NCBI RefSeq assembly: GCF_030272615.1 | Contig: NC_081413.1 | Location: forward strand, 559,709,945-559,773,944 | Direction: 5' to 3' | Length of the DNA stretch: 64,000 nucleotides | Source: Cryptomeria japonica | Taxonomy: Eukaryota; Streptophyta; Pinopsida; Cupressales; Cupressaceae | In this document: one piece after another, positions 1 through 10,979 of the stretch | Layout: each line of letters opens with the position of its first letter | How positions within the stretch are numbered: the stretch's first letter is position 1 | The notes under the pieces: model-generated | What the model saw: only the letters and a program-made list of their open reading frames with translations | Told to the model about the DNA's origin: nothing | The model's database searches: none | Translations under genes and position numbers: made by a program

Positions 1-900
1 TGAGACTCTTGTGCATGACCCAATCAACTTTCCAATTCACCCAAAACTTACTCCAGATTTTCCAAGTGAAGGAACAATCGATAAACAGATGATCAACTGA
101 TTCTTCCTCTTTTTGGCATAGCTCACACCTATTAGTGAACATAAAACCTCTTCGGACCAAGTTGTCAATAGTAAGGATCCTATTGTGAGTAGCAAGCCAA
201 AGGAAGATATTGACTATAGGGATAAGAATTCTGTCCAAACTTTACCCCATATAGGGTTACTGGTCTGAGTGAAAGTGTTTTTGTAGGCAGAAGAAACCGT
301 AAAGTTACCCCTTGGATTACTCTTCTAGAGGAAAACATCATCATAATCTTTGTTAATAGAAAAGGACAATAACTCCTATTGGAGCAAGGAAAACCTAGCA
401 TGTATAACATCAAGCCTAACCCATCTGTTCTCCTTCCAGTAGTCACACACCATAGACCCAAACCTCCTTTTACATTCCTCAATAAATTGATTGCAGTATT
501 GATCAAAGAGAGGTTCATTGTTCATCCAAGGATCCTCCCAGAACCTTATTTTGTCACCTTTTCCAAGGACCCATCCAGCTCCAACTTTAGCCACTTTTAT
601 GGATTTGATAATACTATTCCAAATGAAGGACCCAACAAGGATGTCTTTAGAGTTGAGGAGATCCTGGAGAGGCTAATTTTGAATATATTTGTCAAACCAG
701 ATCTGGTTCCAATCTTTCTTAATGTCATAAGCTCTCCATATTTGTTTAGCAAGGAGAGCTTTATTAAAAGTTTTTAGAGCTTTAATACCAAGCCCTCCTT
801 TTCTCTTTGGCTTACACACTTTGTCCCAAGCCACCAGGGATAGTCTCTTTTTTTCTTCAATCCTTGACTAGAGAAATCTCTTCTGGATCCTTTCTAAGGC
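1..900 (-). pseudogene. LINE ORF2 fragment: connection region and zf-RVT domain
   Basis: Downstream of the RT on the minus strand, the segment at 376-594 reads GWVLGKGDKIRFWEDPW, a phrase typical of the plant LINE connection region. The segment around 60-180 gives CELCQKEEESVDHLFIDC, the zf-RVT zinc-binding motif. The reading frame changes between these pieces and contains stops, so the region is decayed. An overlapping 112-residue minus-strand frame at 180-518 is partly a shadow. The RNase H domain seen in the other LINEs here would lie before base 1. Confidence 0.75.
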
Positions 901-954
901 TTCAACAAATTTAGCCAGGATACCAAATAGACTGAGAGCATAAACATGAAGATT

Positions 955-1887
955 CTAGAGATTAGCTTGAAGAAGCTGCAACTTTCCAGCTTGAGATAAA
1001 ATGGATCCTTTCCGGCCAGTAATTTTTTTGTTGAGTTTGTCAATTAACATATTCCAGAAGAGGTTTGATAGAACTAATTCCAATGGGAGACCCAGATAAG
1101 TGGAGGGGAGCATTTTCACCTTGCACCCAATAATTTTAACAATTCTCTGTTGTCTTATGATAGGAGTGTTCATGAAGTATATAGCCGATTTGTCCCAATT
1201 GACTTGCTGGCCAGTAGCTAAAGAATAAGACTTAATAGCACCTTTAACAACAACAACCTCCCTAACAAAAGAATATCCCATTAAGATAGTATCATCAATA
1301 AACTGTTGGTGAGAACAAAAAACATTAGCAGAGGAAGGTTGAAGACCTTTGATAATTTTATTCACTTTCATTTTTTGGATTAGTCTGCTCATGCTCTCCG
1401 CCAAGATGGTGAAAAGAATAGGAGATATGGGATCTCCTTGCCTGAGCCCCCTCGATGATTTGAAGAATTTAGAAGGAGATCCATTAATGAGAATTGAAAA
1501 CATAGGAGTGGAGATCAACTCTTTGATAATTTTGATTATCTTCTCATCAAATCCAAAACCCTCCATGATTCTGAAAAGAACTTGCCAATCCACTCTATCA
1601 CAAGCTTTTGTCAGATCCAACTTTATCAGAAATCCTTCTTTATTGGCAGCATTGAGGGAGTGAATATTCTCATACACAAGAATGATAGAGTCCAAAATCT
1701 GCCTGCTTGGAACAAAACCTTTTTGCTCCTCAGAGATGATGAAGGGGAGGATAGCCAAAAGTTTGGAAGTCAAAACTTTAGATATGATCTTATAGAAGGA
1801 CTTACATAGACTTGTTGGCCTAAATTTTCCCATTGAATCCGCCCCAGCCACCTTAGAAATTAAAGCAATACAAGTGGAGTTACATAG
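955..1887 (-). pseudogene. LINE ORF2 fragment: reverse transcriptase domain
   Basis: An open frame of about 310 codons encodes the RT palm and fingers. Visible motifs in order are a motif-1-like start (IALISK), FRPTSLC, the GFVPSRQILDSI stretch, KLDLTKACDRVDW (first catalytic Asp), RGLRQGDPISP, and the catalytic box as FIDD near 1289-1306 instead of the usual FADD. The track's upstream Met (1950) lies in non-LINE sequence fused by the truncation, so it is not a true start. The enzyme would copy LINE RNA at the nicked target, but this copy lacks the endonuclease and ORF1 and cannot be autonomous. The frame runs open to a stop at 955, then continuity with the C-terminal part is broken by frameshifts. 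Confidence 0.85.
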
Positions 1888-3600
1888 TTTGATGCTTTTG
1901 TTGTTGCTCTTGGTTTTTTGATTTTTTGTTGGTATTTTGAAAATGTTCATGTTGGATGAATACTTGTTTTGGAATTGGATTTTCTTTTATTTTTCTTTGA
2001 CAAGAAAACAAAGCAAGTACACAAACACAAGAATGTTGCCTCAAAAAGGCACAAATAGGTGTGGGTCTAGATCAACCCAATCCTTGGAATTTTTATGAAC
2101 CTTTCTTTCCAAATATTTTTGAGTATGTTTTTCCAAAAAGCTTGAAGTTGTCTCAGTTTATCACTGGTCTTGACTCAAAACGAAGACACTTCAGACACAC
2201 TTTATCCCTAAGGTCAAATGGCCAATTGCGATAATTTCAACCCACATCTTGATATTTCTTCAACTTTGGTACTACATACCTTATGAATCTCGCCGTGGTA
2301 GATAAGGATGTGATATACTAAGTCTTGCATGAGAATAACAAATAGATGATCTCTATGATGGGGGAGTCACCACTTTTATCGGGCTACAAGTAACCTTTCA
2401 AAAAGATATGTTTCTACTTAAGGAAATATGTATGGTGAGTATCTTGGGAGCAAAACCTTCTATGCTCTTGCACTGAATTTATCACAAATATCCTCAATCA
2501 ATAGAATGGGTAGGCTACTATGTAAAGCTGTTTAGTAATTTTCGATGTCTTTGGACATAAGTTCATTCTGCAGTGACTCATTTAAGAGCCTTGTAACTTG
2601 TGGTGGGGCCCATTTGTCTTTTCGACAAGTTACACTGTAGGAACAACTATACCCAAGGCTACAACTTTCGCTCACACCTGATTTCTATAGTGGCTCGAAG
2701 GATTTACCACGCGAGGTTGTTCCCAAGAGTGATGTGTCTCTTGGCAGACCTCTCTTAAAAAGATAAAATTTTGAGTGTTACTAACAGTTTTTTCTTGCAC
2801 CTAAGACCACAAAAGCCAAGGGAGAGGATAGTGTGTGTTAGGAGTAGGACCACTCGACAAACTCTTTTGCACAAGTGTGACAAACACAAAATACACTTGT
2901 TCTTTTTAACTTGCCATTGCAATGGTGATTTAACTATTTGGAGATGTTGCTCCAACAACCATGGTGTTCTTTTTATCCTTCAAAGGCAATATGTTGAGCA
3001 AACTAGAAAAATGAAATCCTGGTCAACTTAATGAAAAGCACGTTTGCTTGAAGTAAATCGCTTTGTAAAACAAAACAAGTTGATTTTTCTTTTTATTTGC
3101 CCAAAAACCAAGTGTGGATTGTGATTTTTAATTTGAATTGATGCAAGGAAATCAAAAATTGTGTTGTTGATTTTAAGCACCAAAAGAAAATGAATCCTAA
3201 CTTGCAAGAAATAAAGTTGTTTTGTTGATTTTAAGCACCAAAACGAAGTTTGTTTCCTATCTTGCAAGAAATAAAATTGTTTTTGTTTGAGTTTTTTGTG
3301 GTTCTTTTTAGCTTGTAACAATGATATTCTTTTTAGAGCTCCAAATGAAAGATGTGGTGAATTTTAAAACCCAAATCAAAGTGTAGTTTATTTTTAACCA
3401 AAAAGAAAGTGAGTTTATTTTATCCCAACTTGAAAGATAAAGTTAGCAATAAAAACAAATTTGCTTCCTAAGCTAAAAATCACTAAAATTTCTATTGTAG
3501 GGGTTAGTCAAAACCTGCACAAAAGAGAATAAGTTAGAAAAATGCGCTTGTCTGGGGGGCTTCCACAAGCTTGAAAATTTTGGGTTTTCGGTTACAAGGT
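1888..3600. other. Unassigned sequence, possibly gypsy internal or 3' untranslated region
   Basis: No protein similarity was recognised in either strand. Because it precedes the AGCGCT array, polypurine tract and LTR on the plus strand, the simplest reading is that it is the non-coding 3' internal part of that gypsy element, into which LINE copy A inserted. It contains a direct duplication of a 58-bp unit at 3166-3281, recognised by the repeated phrase GTTGATTTTAAGCACCAAAA followed by CTTGCAAGAAATAAA. Further decayed copies of a 'CCCAAATCAAAGTG'-like phrase follow to about 3480. Confidence 0.4.
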
Positions 3601-3604
3601 ATTT

Positions 3605-3910
3605 TTTTACAACGCTCTGTTACAATAGCGCTACTCTGTGTGAGAACAAAAGCGCTACTTAACACAAAAGCACGACGGTAAGGACAAACGCACTAAAAGA
3701 ATTTATTCATACAGAAAGTCAACAACGCTAAAACAGGGACAAAAGTGCTACTTAATAGTCAAAAGCGCTATACTAGGGACAATAGCACTAAATTTGAGAC
3801 AATAGCGTTATTGTGGAAACAATAGCGCTAAAAGACCAAATTTCAATAGCGCTAAAGCGCGAACAAAAACACTAAATTAGTTGCCAACAACGCTAAAACA
3901 CAATTTTTAG
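3605..3910. repeat. Degenerate AGCGCT minisatellite array
   Basis: About fifteen spaced copies of a short palindromic core, AGCGCT or one-base variants, occur in phrases such as 'gacaatagcgctaaa'. Spacing is irregular, roughly 15-25 bases. The region lies about 550 bases before the polypurine tract of a plus-strand gypsy element. Comparable but unrelated short arrays occur in the other gypsy copies of this window (10450-10830 and 59000-59270). Confidence 0.8.
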
Positions 3911-4463
3911 CTATCGTGTTGACTCAACTTGGACCAAACAAAAAACCTATCAAAAATGCATAAAATTCAAAAATTCAAATTCACATACCATTGGTCCATA
4001 GTCGTCTGGCCACTGGAATCGATGGACTCACTCTAATCGATGATCTGCTATAGGAACCGACATCCTGATTGTTGTTTGCTCTTTCAAAAGGTCACTATCA
4101 GAGCTCAAAATTCATTATGGACGCGAATGCAAATGAGCCTATTTTCACCCCTTCCTTCCAATATATACTCTTCATCGTAACCCTAATTTTACCCCGCTCA
4201 CCGCCGTGGACCCCATGAACTTTCAGAGCCTCCCATTTCTTCATTTCATCTCCGATTTCTTCTATTTTTTCACTAGTATTGCTAAATTCTTCTCTTCTAT
4301 CACCCCGACAAATTTCATTCTTTTTCGAGAGATCGCCTGATTTTTCAAAAATTTTGGCCTATCTTTTGAAGGGGCATACCACCCATTAAATTAACATTTT
4401 ATGGGGCATATTTCTTCACACCTATTTTTCTTTCTTTGAAACGACGCGATAAACCGCACCGTC

Positions 4464-4478
4464 TCAAAGAGGGGCAAA
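4464..4478 (+). promoter_or_regulatory. Polypurine tract of gypsy element
   Basis: The purine-rich string TCAAAGAGGGGCAAA sits directly before an LTR start. The preceding phrase 'gaaacgacgcgataaaccgc' resembles the bases just before the polypurine tract at 57005-57017 on the other strand. In this family the tract primes plus-strand DNA synthesis. It marks 4479-5995 as a 3' LTR. Confidence 0.75.
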
Positions 4479-5995
4479 AGTAGTCACATAAATCTGTCCA
4501 TTTTAATTAAATAAATATTTGCTATTTATTTGATTAAAAATCCATTAGCCAACAATTAATTAAATTAACATTTAATTAATTCATCTTCAAATCATTCTCC
4601 TATTAATTAAATAAATTATTCAATTTATTTTAATTAATTCATTAAACCAAATTCACAATCAATTAAATGAATAAATCCTATTTATTCAATTTAACCCCAT
4701 TTCCTCTTTTAAATAAATTAAATAAAACATTTATTTAAAATCATTAAATCCCCCCACTTGCATTCTCCTAAAAATGCAACTTGCACTTGTTTATTGAAAT
4801 AAATGAATTTTATTTTAATAAAAATCCTATTTTCTCTCACCCACCAAACCCACTTGCAATCCTAACCCCCTTCTAGATTCTTCTAAACCCCTTTCTAATT
4901 AGCCTAATCCATCCCTTAATTATTGTCACATTCCTAAGCAACTTGGAGTCACTTCTCAAATACTCCAAAGTCTTTGAAAAATATTTAATGCTTTATGTGT
5001 TCAACAAGCTAACCTCTAAAGTCTTCCAAACCACTAATGGCTCTTACCTAACCACTAATTGCTCGTACATGACCATTTATGGTTAAATCCACTTGCACCC
5101 ATGGTTAGGGACTTTGACCCTTAACTCAACCTTCATATGACCCATGTGTCTTCTCAGGCATTTATTGCTTTGACCATGGTTATCCTCACTAACTCTTGCA
5201 CAAGAGTTTATTCATTGGATAAAAGCATTATTCTTTGGATAATGAATTTATTCACTCAACCCAACCTTAACCTTACCTCCCAAGTTAACCCTCAGGTCAT
5301 GTCAAGCCTTTAATGCTCCTTCCCTCTCCTCTCAACCCGTCTCATGTTGACACTTGTCATCCTGGGATTGGGTTGAAAGTCCTCACATGGATTGAATATC
5401 ATTCAATCCTGACCCTTGTTGAGATTACACAATCTCAACCCTCCATTGCTCCATTTTTCCTATAAATAGAGCTCACATTCCTCATTTTCAAATCCTCAAG
5501 CATTTAGCATTCTTAGCCATAATCCTGAAAACTTGTATGCATTTACATTATAGTGAATTTTAGAGAAGAGCATTTAGCATAAATCACATAAATTGTTATT
5601 TTGGTCTAAAATAAATCATTCTCATTTCATAGCATCTAATATTAGTTTTTGTTCACATTTGCATATCATTTTGAGAACAATCATCTTTCATCTTGAACCT
5701 CCATAAGGCATCCATAGTGCAAAAAGCTGCTGAGAGCTACACTAATTTGGAACTTGGAGAGGAGAGGAACAAGGGAGGAGGAGCTACGAGCATGGTAGAA
5801 GACATTTGTAGATGTCTTCTTGCATTTATATTCATAGTTAAATGCTTTACTTTATTTTTAGTGTCTCTCTTGGTATGCCTGCTTAGACTAGTTTTTGGTT
5901 TATTAACACTAACTCTTCTTTGTTTCTTGTGTTTCTTATGTGTTATACGATCACAGGTTTTAGTTTAAACATTAACCCCTTTTTGCAGAGCATCA
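4479..5995 (+). mobile_element. 3' LTR of a Ty3/gypsy element, plus strand
   Basis: The LTR begins with a decayed TGTAGACAC-type start (here AGTAGTCAC) directly after the polypurine tract and ends GAGCATCA. It is 1517 bp and is the same family as the minus-strand solo LTR at 57502-58969: both share the ends, the AT-rich ATTTATTTAAT block after the start, the CACTTGCATTCTCC phrase, the TATA box and its surroundings, and a short peptide frame near the 3' end. No matching 5-bp duplication flanks it, as expected for one LTR of a two-LTR element whose 5' part is absent here. The sequence after 5995 belongs to a different, minus-strand element. Confidence 0.8.
5461..5470 (+). promoter_or_regulatory. 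TATA box in gypsy LTR
   Basis: TATAAATAGA occurs about 980 bases into the LTR, preceded by CCATTTTTCC and followed by GAGCTCAC. The same box and left flank occur at the equivalent place in the solo LTR (minus strand, 57969-57978). The conservation and position fit the U3/R promoter of the element. Confidence 0.7.
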
Positions 5996-6135
5996 TTTGG
6001 TGAATCTTGTACTCCTTTATCTTCTTCAGATTGCTTAACAAATTATCAAGAAGAACTGCACAAAGATCATACCTCTTATCTTCCTTGAGCATCTCATAGG
6101 CTGTAAATATGACAGTATTGAATACAGAGTTCTTC

Positions 6136-6717
6136 CTACTGGATTGACACTTTATATCTAGTCACCATTGAAGCAAATCTAACATCATGCTCTATGATAT
6201 CACTAGTAGTCATCAATTGGCTATCATGTTGAGATACGGTAACCTTTGTCACCATTGTATTATGAACTTTCCTCGATCTAGGGATCTCACTGGTTGGATT
6301 TAAATAGGTAACCGCTTCAATGGCTTGCTTGGTGATTTTGTGAGCTCGGTCTAGCCACATGAATTCATCATGGATTCAACTCAGAATGTATCGGAGCCAT
6401 TCAGGTTCATCGAACATCAAGAAATGAATGAATTGGATGAAACCCCTTCAATGACTTGAATTCCGACTTTAAATTTCCCATACCATCCATCATATGCTTG
6501 GTATAAAGTGAAAGCATATTTGCATTCCCAAGATATTCAATGTTATAGTTGATGTATGCCCTAATATCTTCGTTATGTAGTAAGCCATATAGGACAAAAG
6601 AAAATGCACCTTATGGATCATCTTCAGTAGACTTGAATGGGTGCCTTTTGAATACAGGCCTAACTCTTTCAGTAATCTCAACCACCAATGGAATCACAAC
6701 ACTAGATGAAGATGCCA
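6136..6717 (-). pseudogene. Decayed retroelement ORF of unknown function
   Basis: A frame starting at the minus-strand ATG at 6717 (MASSSSVVIPLVVEIT) runs about 35 codons to a stop at 6611-6613, then continues open in the same frame (GAFSFVLYGLLHNEDIRAY) to about 6400. After a shift it resumes as MWLDRAHKITKQAIEAVTYL to 6136. The composition is protein-like, with a hydrophobic stretch and no obvious catalytic motif. It lies downstream of the zinc-knuckle gag-like gene on the same strand and is cut off by the gypsy LTR boundary near 5996. I do not recognise a domain; it may be an accessory ORF or gag N-terminus of a second element copy. Confidence 0.45.
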
Positions 6718-7132
6718 TTTTGAAACTAGGGTATGAACAAATAGCTCATAAATAGATAAATACCTTTTCAATCACAACCAGATGCTCATCATTGTTGACT
6801 GGTCACTTCAAGCTCATATTTCGCTCCTAAAACTCTTTTCACTCCGCTCTGCTCTTTTCTATCATTCACATTGTAAGAAATGAATAGTAAAATGCCTTTT
6901 TATCCACTGAAAACCTAATTTTAAGCTGTAAGAAAAGCACAACCCTAAAAACTTCTGGATACTCTGTTTTTCATGAATTTACTCACTGAAATCCCAAAGT
7001 GCCATGAAATTTTCTGGATATCATCTACACAACTAATCTCCATCATTTGCAACCTTCCTTGACCAATTATAGATCTTCGAAAGGGTTTTTTTAAGGATAT
7101 GCACAAAAATATTCCCCCTAAGGCATTAGACC

Positions 7133-8266
7133 TTAGTTACCGGATGAGGTTCCTACATCAGAATCAACTGTGGAGCCATTTTGGATAGTGGAATCTTTTT
7201 TCTTAACCCACATCTTCTTATGTTGATCTCTAATCTCTTCCACCTTAGATTTTCCCTTTTCATCTGATCTATTCTTGTTTACCAGACCATTCTTGCTTCT
7301 ACAATATTTTGCAATATGACCAATTTTGTTGCATGCATGACAAATAACATTTTTTTACATAGGCCTGAAGTTCATTTGATTTGGTCTCATCCTACATTGG
7401 TTAGAAATATGTCCAAACATTCCACAAGCATAGCATCTCTTATTCTAAAAATTATTCATCATTCTACACATGTTTGACTTATGACCAAAAATGTTGCATA
7501 TGGAACATTGATCGGTAAAGGTAGGACCATTAGTCATCACATTACTCATCATCCCATTATTCATCTTTCTTCTGCATTGACTTGCCATATGACTGAATTT
7601 ACCACAAACAAAACATTTACCACTTAATTTATAGGCATTAGGCTGTCTTGTCTGAGGTTTCTTGTTCTTCTGCTGATGATTGCTTTGACCATAACTGGAG
7701 GATTCTCCTTTCTCAAATCCAAGTCCTTGCATGTCTTTCCCATGTCTCTGACTTTCCAGCATCTCATCCAACCTTGCTGAACTAGCTTTGAATTTTTCTT
7801 TATACTCATTAGCAGTAGAAAGCTCATCTCTCAGAATTATGATCTGCCTTTCAAATTCTTGTCCATCATTCTTGCATTGCACCAATTGAAGCTTCAACTG
7901 ATCATTCTCATATGTCAATTTGCAACATTCATCAGATCTATCCTTCAACAACCGAGTCATATTCTCTTCACTTTTCTTCCTGTCTTCAATCTCCTTTGTC
8001 AGCTTCATCACAATGGATTGTATCTCATTCTTCAAGACTATATTCTCCCTAGCCAACTTCTCACATGCATCTGCCTTGTCTTGTAGAGTTTGATTGTCAA
8101 CACTTTGTTCTTCTTTCTCCTTCAGTCTACCCATCAATTCCTTTATCTTCTCTCTTGATGTGCTTACTTAATATTTAAGGGTTTCAATAAAATCTTCTAT
8201 TGCATTCAGGTTTCTTTTCAGGGAATTTACTTCATTTATTGCTGCATCAAGATCTTCAAGTGCCAT
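7133..8266 (-). pseudogene. Copia-like gag: coiled coil plus four CCHC zinc knuckles
   Basis: Starting from MALEDLDAAINEV at 8266, with the longest open block at 7445-8137 (230 residues), the protein is a heptad-rich, Glu/Lys/Leu-rich coiled coil of about 170 residues. Four CCHC knuckles follow: CFVCGKFSHMASQC, CSICNIFGHKSNMC, CYACGMFGHISNQC and CHACNKIGHIAKYC. Stops at about 8165 and between knuckles 2-3 and 3-4 break the frame. The last piece ends in a basic, charged tail and a stop at 7133-7135. Such knuckles bind retroelement RNA in gag particles. It lies directly after a tRNA-Met primer site, so the LTR-PBS-gag order is as expected. No protease or polymerase follows before the boundary at 5996. 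Confidence 0.7.
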
Positions 8267-8350
8267 ACTAAGTTGTCTCTACAAACTGAAGTCCATTGAT
8301 TCAATCTTCTGGATCTTCCTCAAGCTGTTAGGCTTCTTTCGAGGCACAAG

Positions 8351-8362
8351 GCTCTGATACCA
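8351..8362 (-). promoter_or_regulatory. Primer binding site (tRNA-iMet type)
   Basis: The minus strand reads TGGTATCAGAGC, the plant initiator-tRNA-Met complement used by most copia and many gypsy elements. It is separated by two bases from the LTR end (CCAACA) at 8365. It fixes the orientation of this element as minus strand with its 5' LTR to the right. Confidence 0.85.
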
Positions 8363-8364
8363 AT

Positions 8365-8906
8365 TGTTGGAATCAATGAACACTGAGAGGGGGGTGGTGA
8401 ATCTGTGTTTATAATTTGCAAAATTATTAAGTTGATTCTTAAACCACTTAATTCACAAGAAAGAAATCAAAATGCAAAAACACAGAACAATTAACCATGC
8501 AACAATAACACCAAGATTTTTTTTATGTGGAAACCCAGAAAGGGAAAATCTATGGTGGGATTGGAACTTACAATATTATTATACTATGGCCATAAGTATG
8601 ATAATATTGCATGAGGGGAATGCACTTGCATTCAGGCACACTGCCTAGAGCTCACTGCTCAATTACAAAAGGGCTACAACCCGAAGGAAGGCTCACTGCC
8701 TTACAGGCTAATATGATTGATTACAATAATGAGTGAACTGAAGTATAGCATCTAACTATGCCAAAATGCATCTAACTATCAATCACTATCAAGTTAAAAC
8801 CCCAGCTCATTAGTCTAAAGGCAGGTGAGACTTTGTCCTTAATCATCAGTTTATCCTTTTGTCCTTTCAAGGTCTCGAATTCGTACCAATTTATTAGGGT
8901 TACATT
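8365..8906 (-). mobile_element. 5' LTR (truncated) of a copia-type element
   Basis: The LTR terminus reads TGTTGGAATC on the plus strand, followed by the AACACTGAGAGGGGGGTG phrase seen in similar form in the other copia LTRs of this window (12040, 17965, 29054). It includes 'tttatgtggaaaccc', also shared. The far end is not found; sequence changes at about 8907, where a gypsy LTR begins, so this LTR seems cut by that insertion. About 540 bp remain. Confidence 0.65.
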
Positions 8907-9958
8907 TGTATGCAAAAAATTGTGAGTACAAGATAAAGAAAGTTAAAAGGCTAAACTAAACATCTAATCATACACAACAATCAACCACTCTCATGATAAA
9001 GATGCTAAAAGGTAATTTCAAAAGCAAATGGAAAACAAATGAAACACAAACTCTCTTGAAACCCTTGATTTGATTATCTTCTAGTTCGATGTGTCCTTGC
9101 TATGTTGTAGATGCTTTATTTTGCTCCATGATAGTGAATGCAAGTAAGGATTATACTAAATGAGATGCAAGATGGATGTAAAATGCTAATGGATGCAAAA
9201 GATGAGTGAGCAATTCAAAATTATGATGTGAAGGACAATAAGGGGATTAAATAGGCTAACATGGGAGAAGAAGAGGCATGAGAATGTGACATGTGTCCCT
9301 GAGAAGGGCAAGTGTCATGGATGGAATGACATGTATTTTTGAGAAGGACAAGTGTCCTTGGAAGAAATGACATGTGTCCCTAAGGAGACATGCCTATTTG
9401 GGAGAGAGACACCCAAATAAGAAGGTTCCATTCCAAATATGAAGATATTCCCACATTTTAGGATATTTAGGGTATTTTCCCATATTTTAGGAAATTTCCA
9501 CAAATTCAAAGATATTTCCCCAAATTTAGGAAATTCAAGATATTTTGAGAATGTGCACACATATGGTGAGGGCTAAGGGATAAGGTTGACCAAAACCCTT
9601 GGTTAATTAGGCGGTTTAGGCTAGATGAAGGGTAACATGAAGGTTAAAGTTAGGAGGCATGTGGAGAAAAATAGAATTAATTAAATTAATTAATTCTATG
9701 AGAGCATTTTAGAGGAAAAGTCAACATGAATTAAATAATCAAAGTGCACATTTGATGTATTTAATAGAAGGGGTCAAAATCAATCAGTTAATTTTTATGA
9801 TTATTAATTAATTAGAGGGGTACCATAACATAATCAATAGAATCAATTATCTAGAGGGAAGGAACACTAATTAATTAAATATTGTGTAATTATTTAATTA
9901 AAGGTGCTCTGGATAACTAAATTCAATTAATTAAATTAATCAAATTTAATTGTCTACA
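8907..9958 (-). mobile_element. 3' LTR of a Tat-like gypsy element, copy A
   Basis: On the minus strand the LTR starts TGTAGACAATT immediately after a polypurine tract. The other end is placed at plus-strand TGTATGC (8907) by its resemblance to the start of the LTR at 56218 (similar following phrases 'aaaaggctaaac' and 'aaaagactaaat'). Length is about 1052 bp. The start has the long ATTTAATTAATT blocks typical of this group. The 8907 boundary is tentative. A minus-strand frame at 9315-9560 inside it is A/T-biased noise. Confidence 0.65.
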
Positions 9959-9974
9959 TTTTTCCCCTCTTTGC
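9959..9974 (-). promoter_or_regulatory. Polypurine tract of Tat-like element, copy A
   Basis: The minus strand reads GCAAAGAGGGGAAAAA directly before the LTR start TGTAGACA. It is nearly the same as the tract at 57005-57017 (CAAAGAGGAGAAAAA) and the plus-strand one at 4464, which ties the three gypsy copies into one lineage. Confidence 0.8.
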
Positions 9975-10449
9975 GATGGCACTAAAATAGTGTCAACGCG
10001 CAGACCAAGGACACTGACGACTCAAAGAATAGGGAGTGAGAAAACTGCCCCAAGAGAACGAAAAGATAGAGGCTAGAAAAAGAATTAGGAGGTGAAGACA
10101 AAAATCAAAATGGAGAGTAAAAGAAGAAATGAGAAAAAAAAAATGGTCCCAAAGTGACTAGGACAATGAAAAATAGGGCTTTAGAAGGTCCTATATTAGC
10201 AAATTTGAGAATTCGCTATTCACTTTTACCATGCACGAGAGAGAATTTAGAGAAATTGAGAGCCCTTTGCTTTTATCTTGTGCATTCTATAGCTTTATGA
10301 GCATTGGATGAGGTGACAACTAGGGAGATTTTGAGGCATCACACAGACTTGGTGGCAAGTGTCAAGAGAAGCCAACGACTTGATTGCAAGTTATGTCTGA
10401 AAAAACCTAGACTTTGCTTTAATTTTCATGCATTTGTTAGCATTTAATA

Positions 10450-10830
10450 TGGAAAAAACAACATTCTCGTCGGTTTGTGAACCACGAGAATGTGTGCTAA
10501 AGTGATGGGAACACATTCTTGTCGCTCACGCACAAGAGTGGGATTAAGTTAGCATAAGGGGTTTTGGGGGTGCGATTCCATAGTAGTAGGTTTGCACATG
10601 AGAGGTGCAGGAAGGCATTTCCATGACCCATGTAATAATGGGATTGCAATCCTGCCTCCCAAGCTAGGGGACAGAAAAGACATAAAACAAGGGGCTTTCG
10701 GGATTGCATTCCCACACTAGCAAGTTTGCATAACAAGACAATGGGAATACCTTCCCGCCATCTAAGAACCAATAGGAATGCGTTCTTGTGGTCAAGGAGA
10801 GGACAAATTGCCAAAAATGGTAGGATTGAG
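10450..10830. repeat. Degenerate minisatellite with GGGAATGCATTCC-like core
   Basis: Irregularly spaced variants of a short core occur, such as 'acattctcgtcg', 'gggattgcaatcc', 'gggattgcattccc' and 'aggaatgcgttcttgtgg'. They lie between the polypurine tract and the antisense PMD gene of copy A. The zone corresponds in position to the arrays at 3605-3910 and 59000-59270, but the core sequence differs. A 105-residue minus-strand frame at 10497-10814 falls wholly inside this repeat and is not supported as a gene. Confidence 0.65.
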
Positions 10831-10979
10831 GGAAAATAGAAGAAAAGGCAGGACCAAGGAACTAAAAAGAAAATGAATAGATAATGAAGAATAATCTAAC
10901 ATTTTGCTTTTCTTGAGTGTAGTGGAGCATAAACATCTCGGTCAGCTAGGAGAGGCAATCATCGGTACTTTGGGTTGCA

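Larger units (their letters stand above)
1..1887 (-). mobile_element. 5'-truncated LINE, copy A (3' end outside window)
   Basis: This is a non-LTR retrotransposon on the minus strand. Reading from about 1887 downward, the translation gives a LINE reverse transcriptase, a connecting region and a zinc-binding zf-RVT domain, the usual order of the C-terminal two thirds of plant L1-type ORF2. The element begins abruptly inside the first RT motif. Sequence above about 1887 has no LINE character, so it is 5'-truncated as most LINE insertions are. The 3' tail and the left target duplication lie before base 1, so the duplication cannot be checked. The right boundary is judged from where RT similarity stops and is good to about 10 bases. 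Confidence 0.85.

Noticed and set aside
1349-1809. Two plus-strand frames of 104 and 75 residues
   Set aside because: Antisense shadows of the LINE-A reverse transcriptase.
3605-3910. Possible CRISPR-like regular array
   Set aside because: Units are very short, irregularly spaced and degenerate, and the context is a plant gypsy element.
4479-5995. Solo LTR interpretation for this LTR
   Set aside because: A polypurine tract lies directly in front and no 5-bp duplication flanks it, so a 3' LTR of a longer element is the better reading.
10497-10814. 105-residue minus-strand frame
   Set aside because: Falls within the degenerate array between PPT and PMD remnant; no similarity to known proteins recognised.
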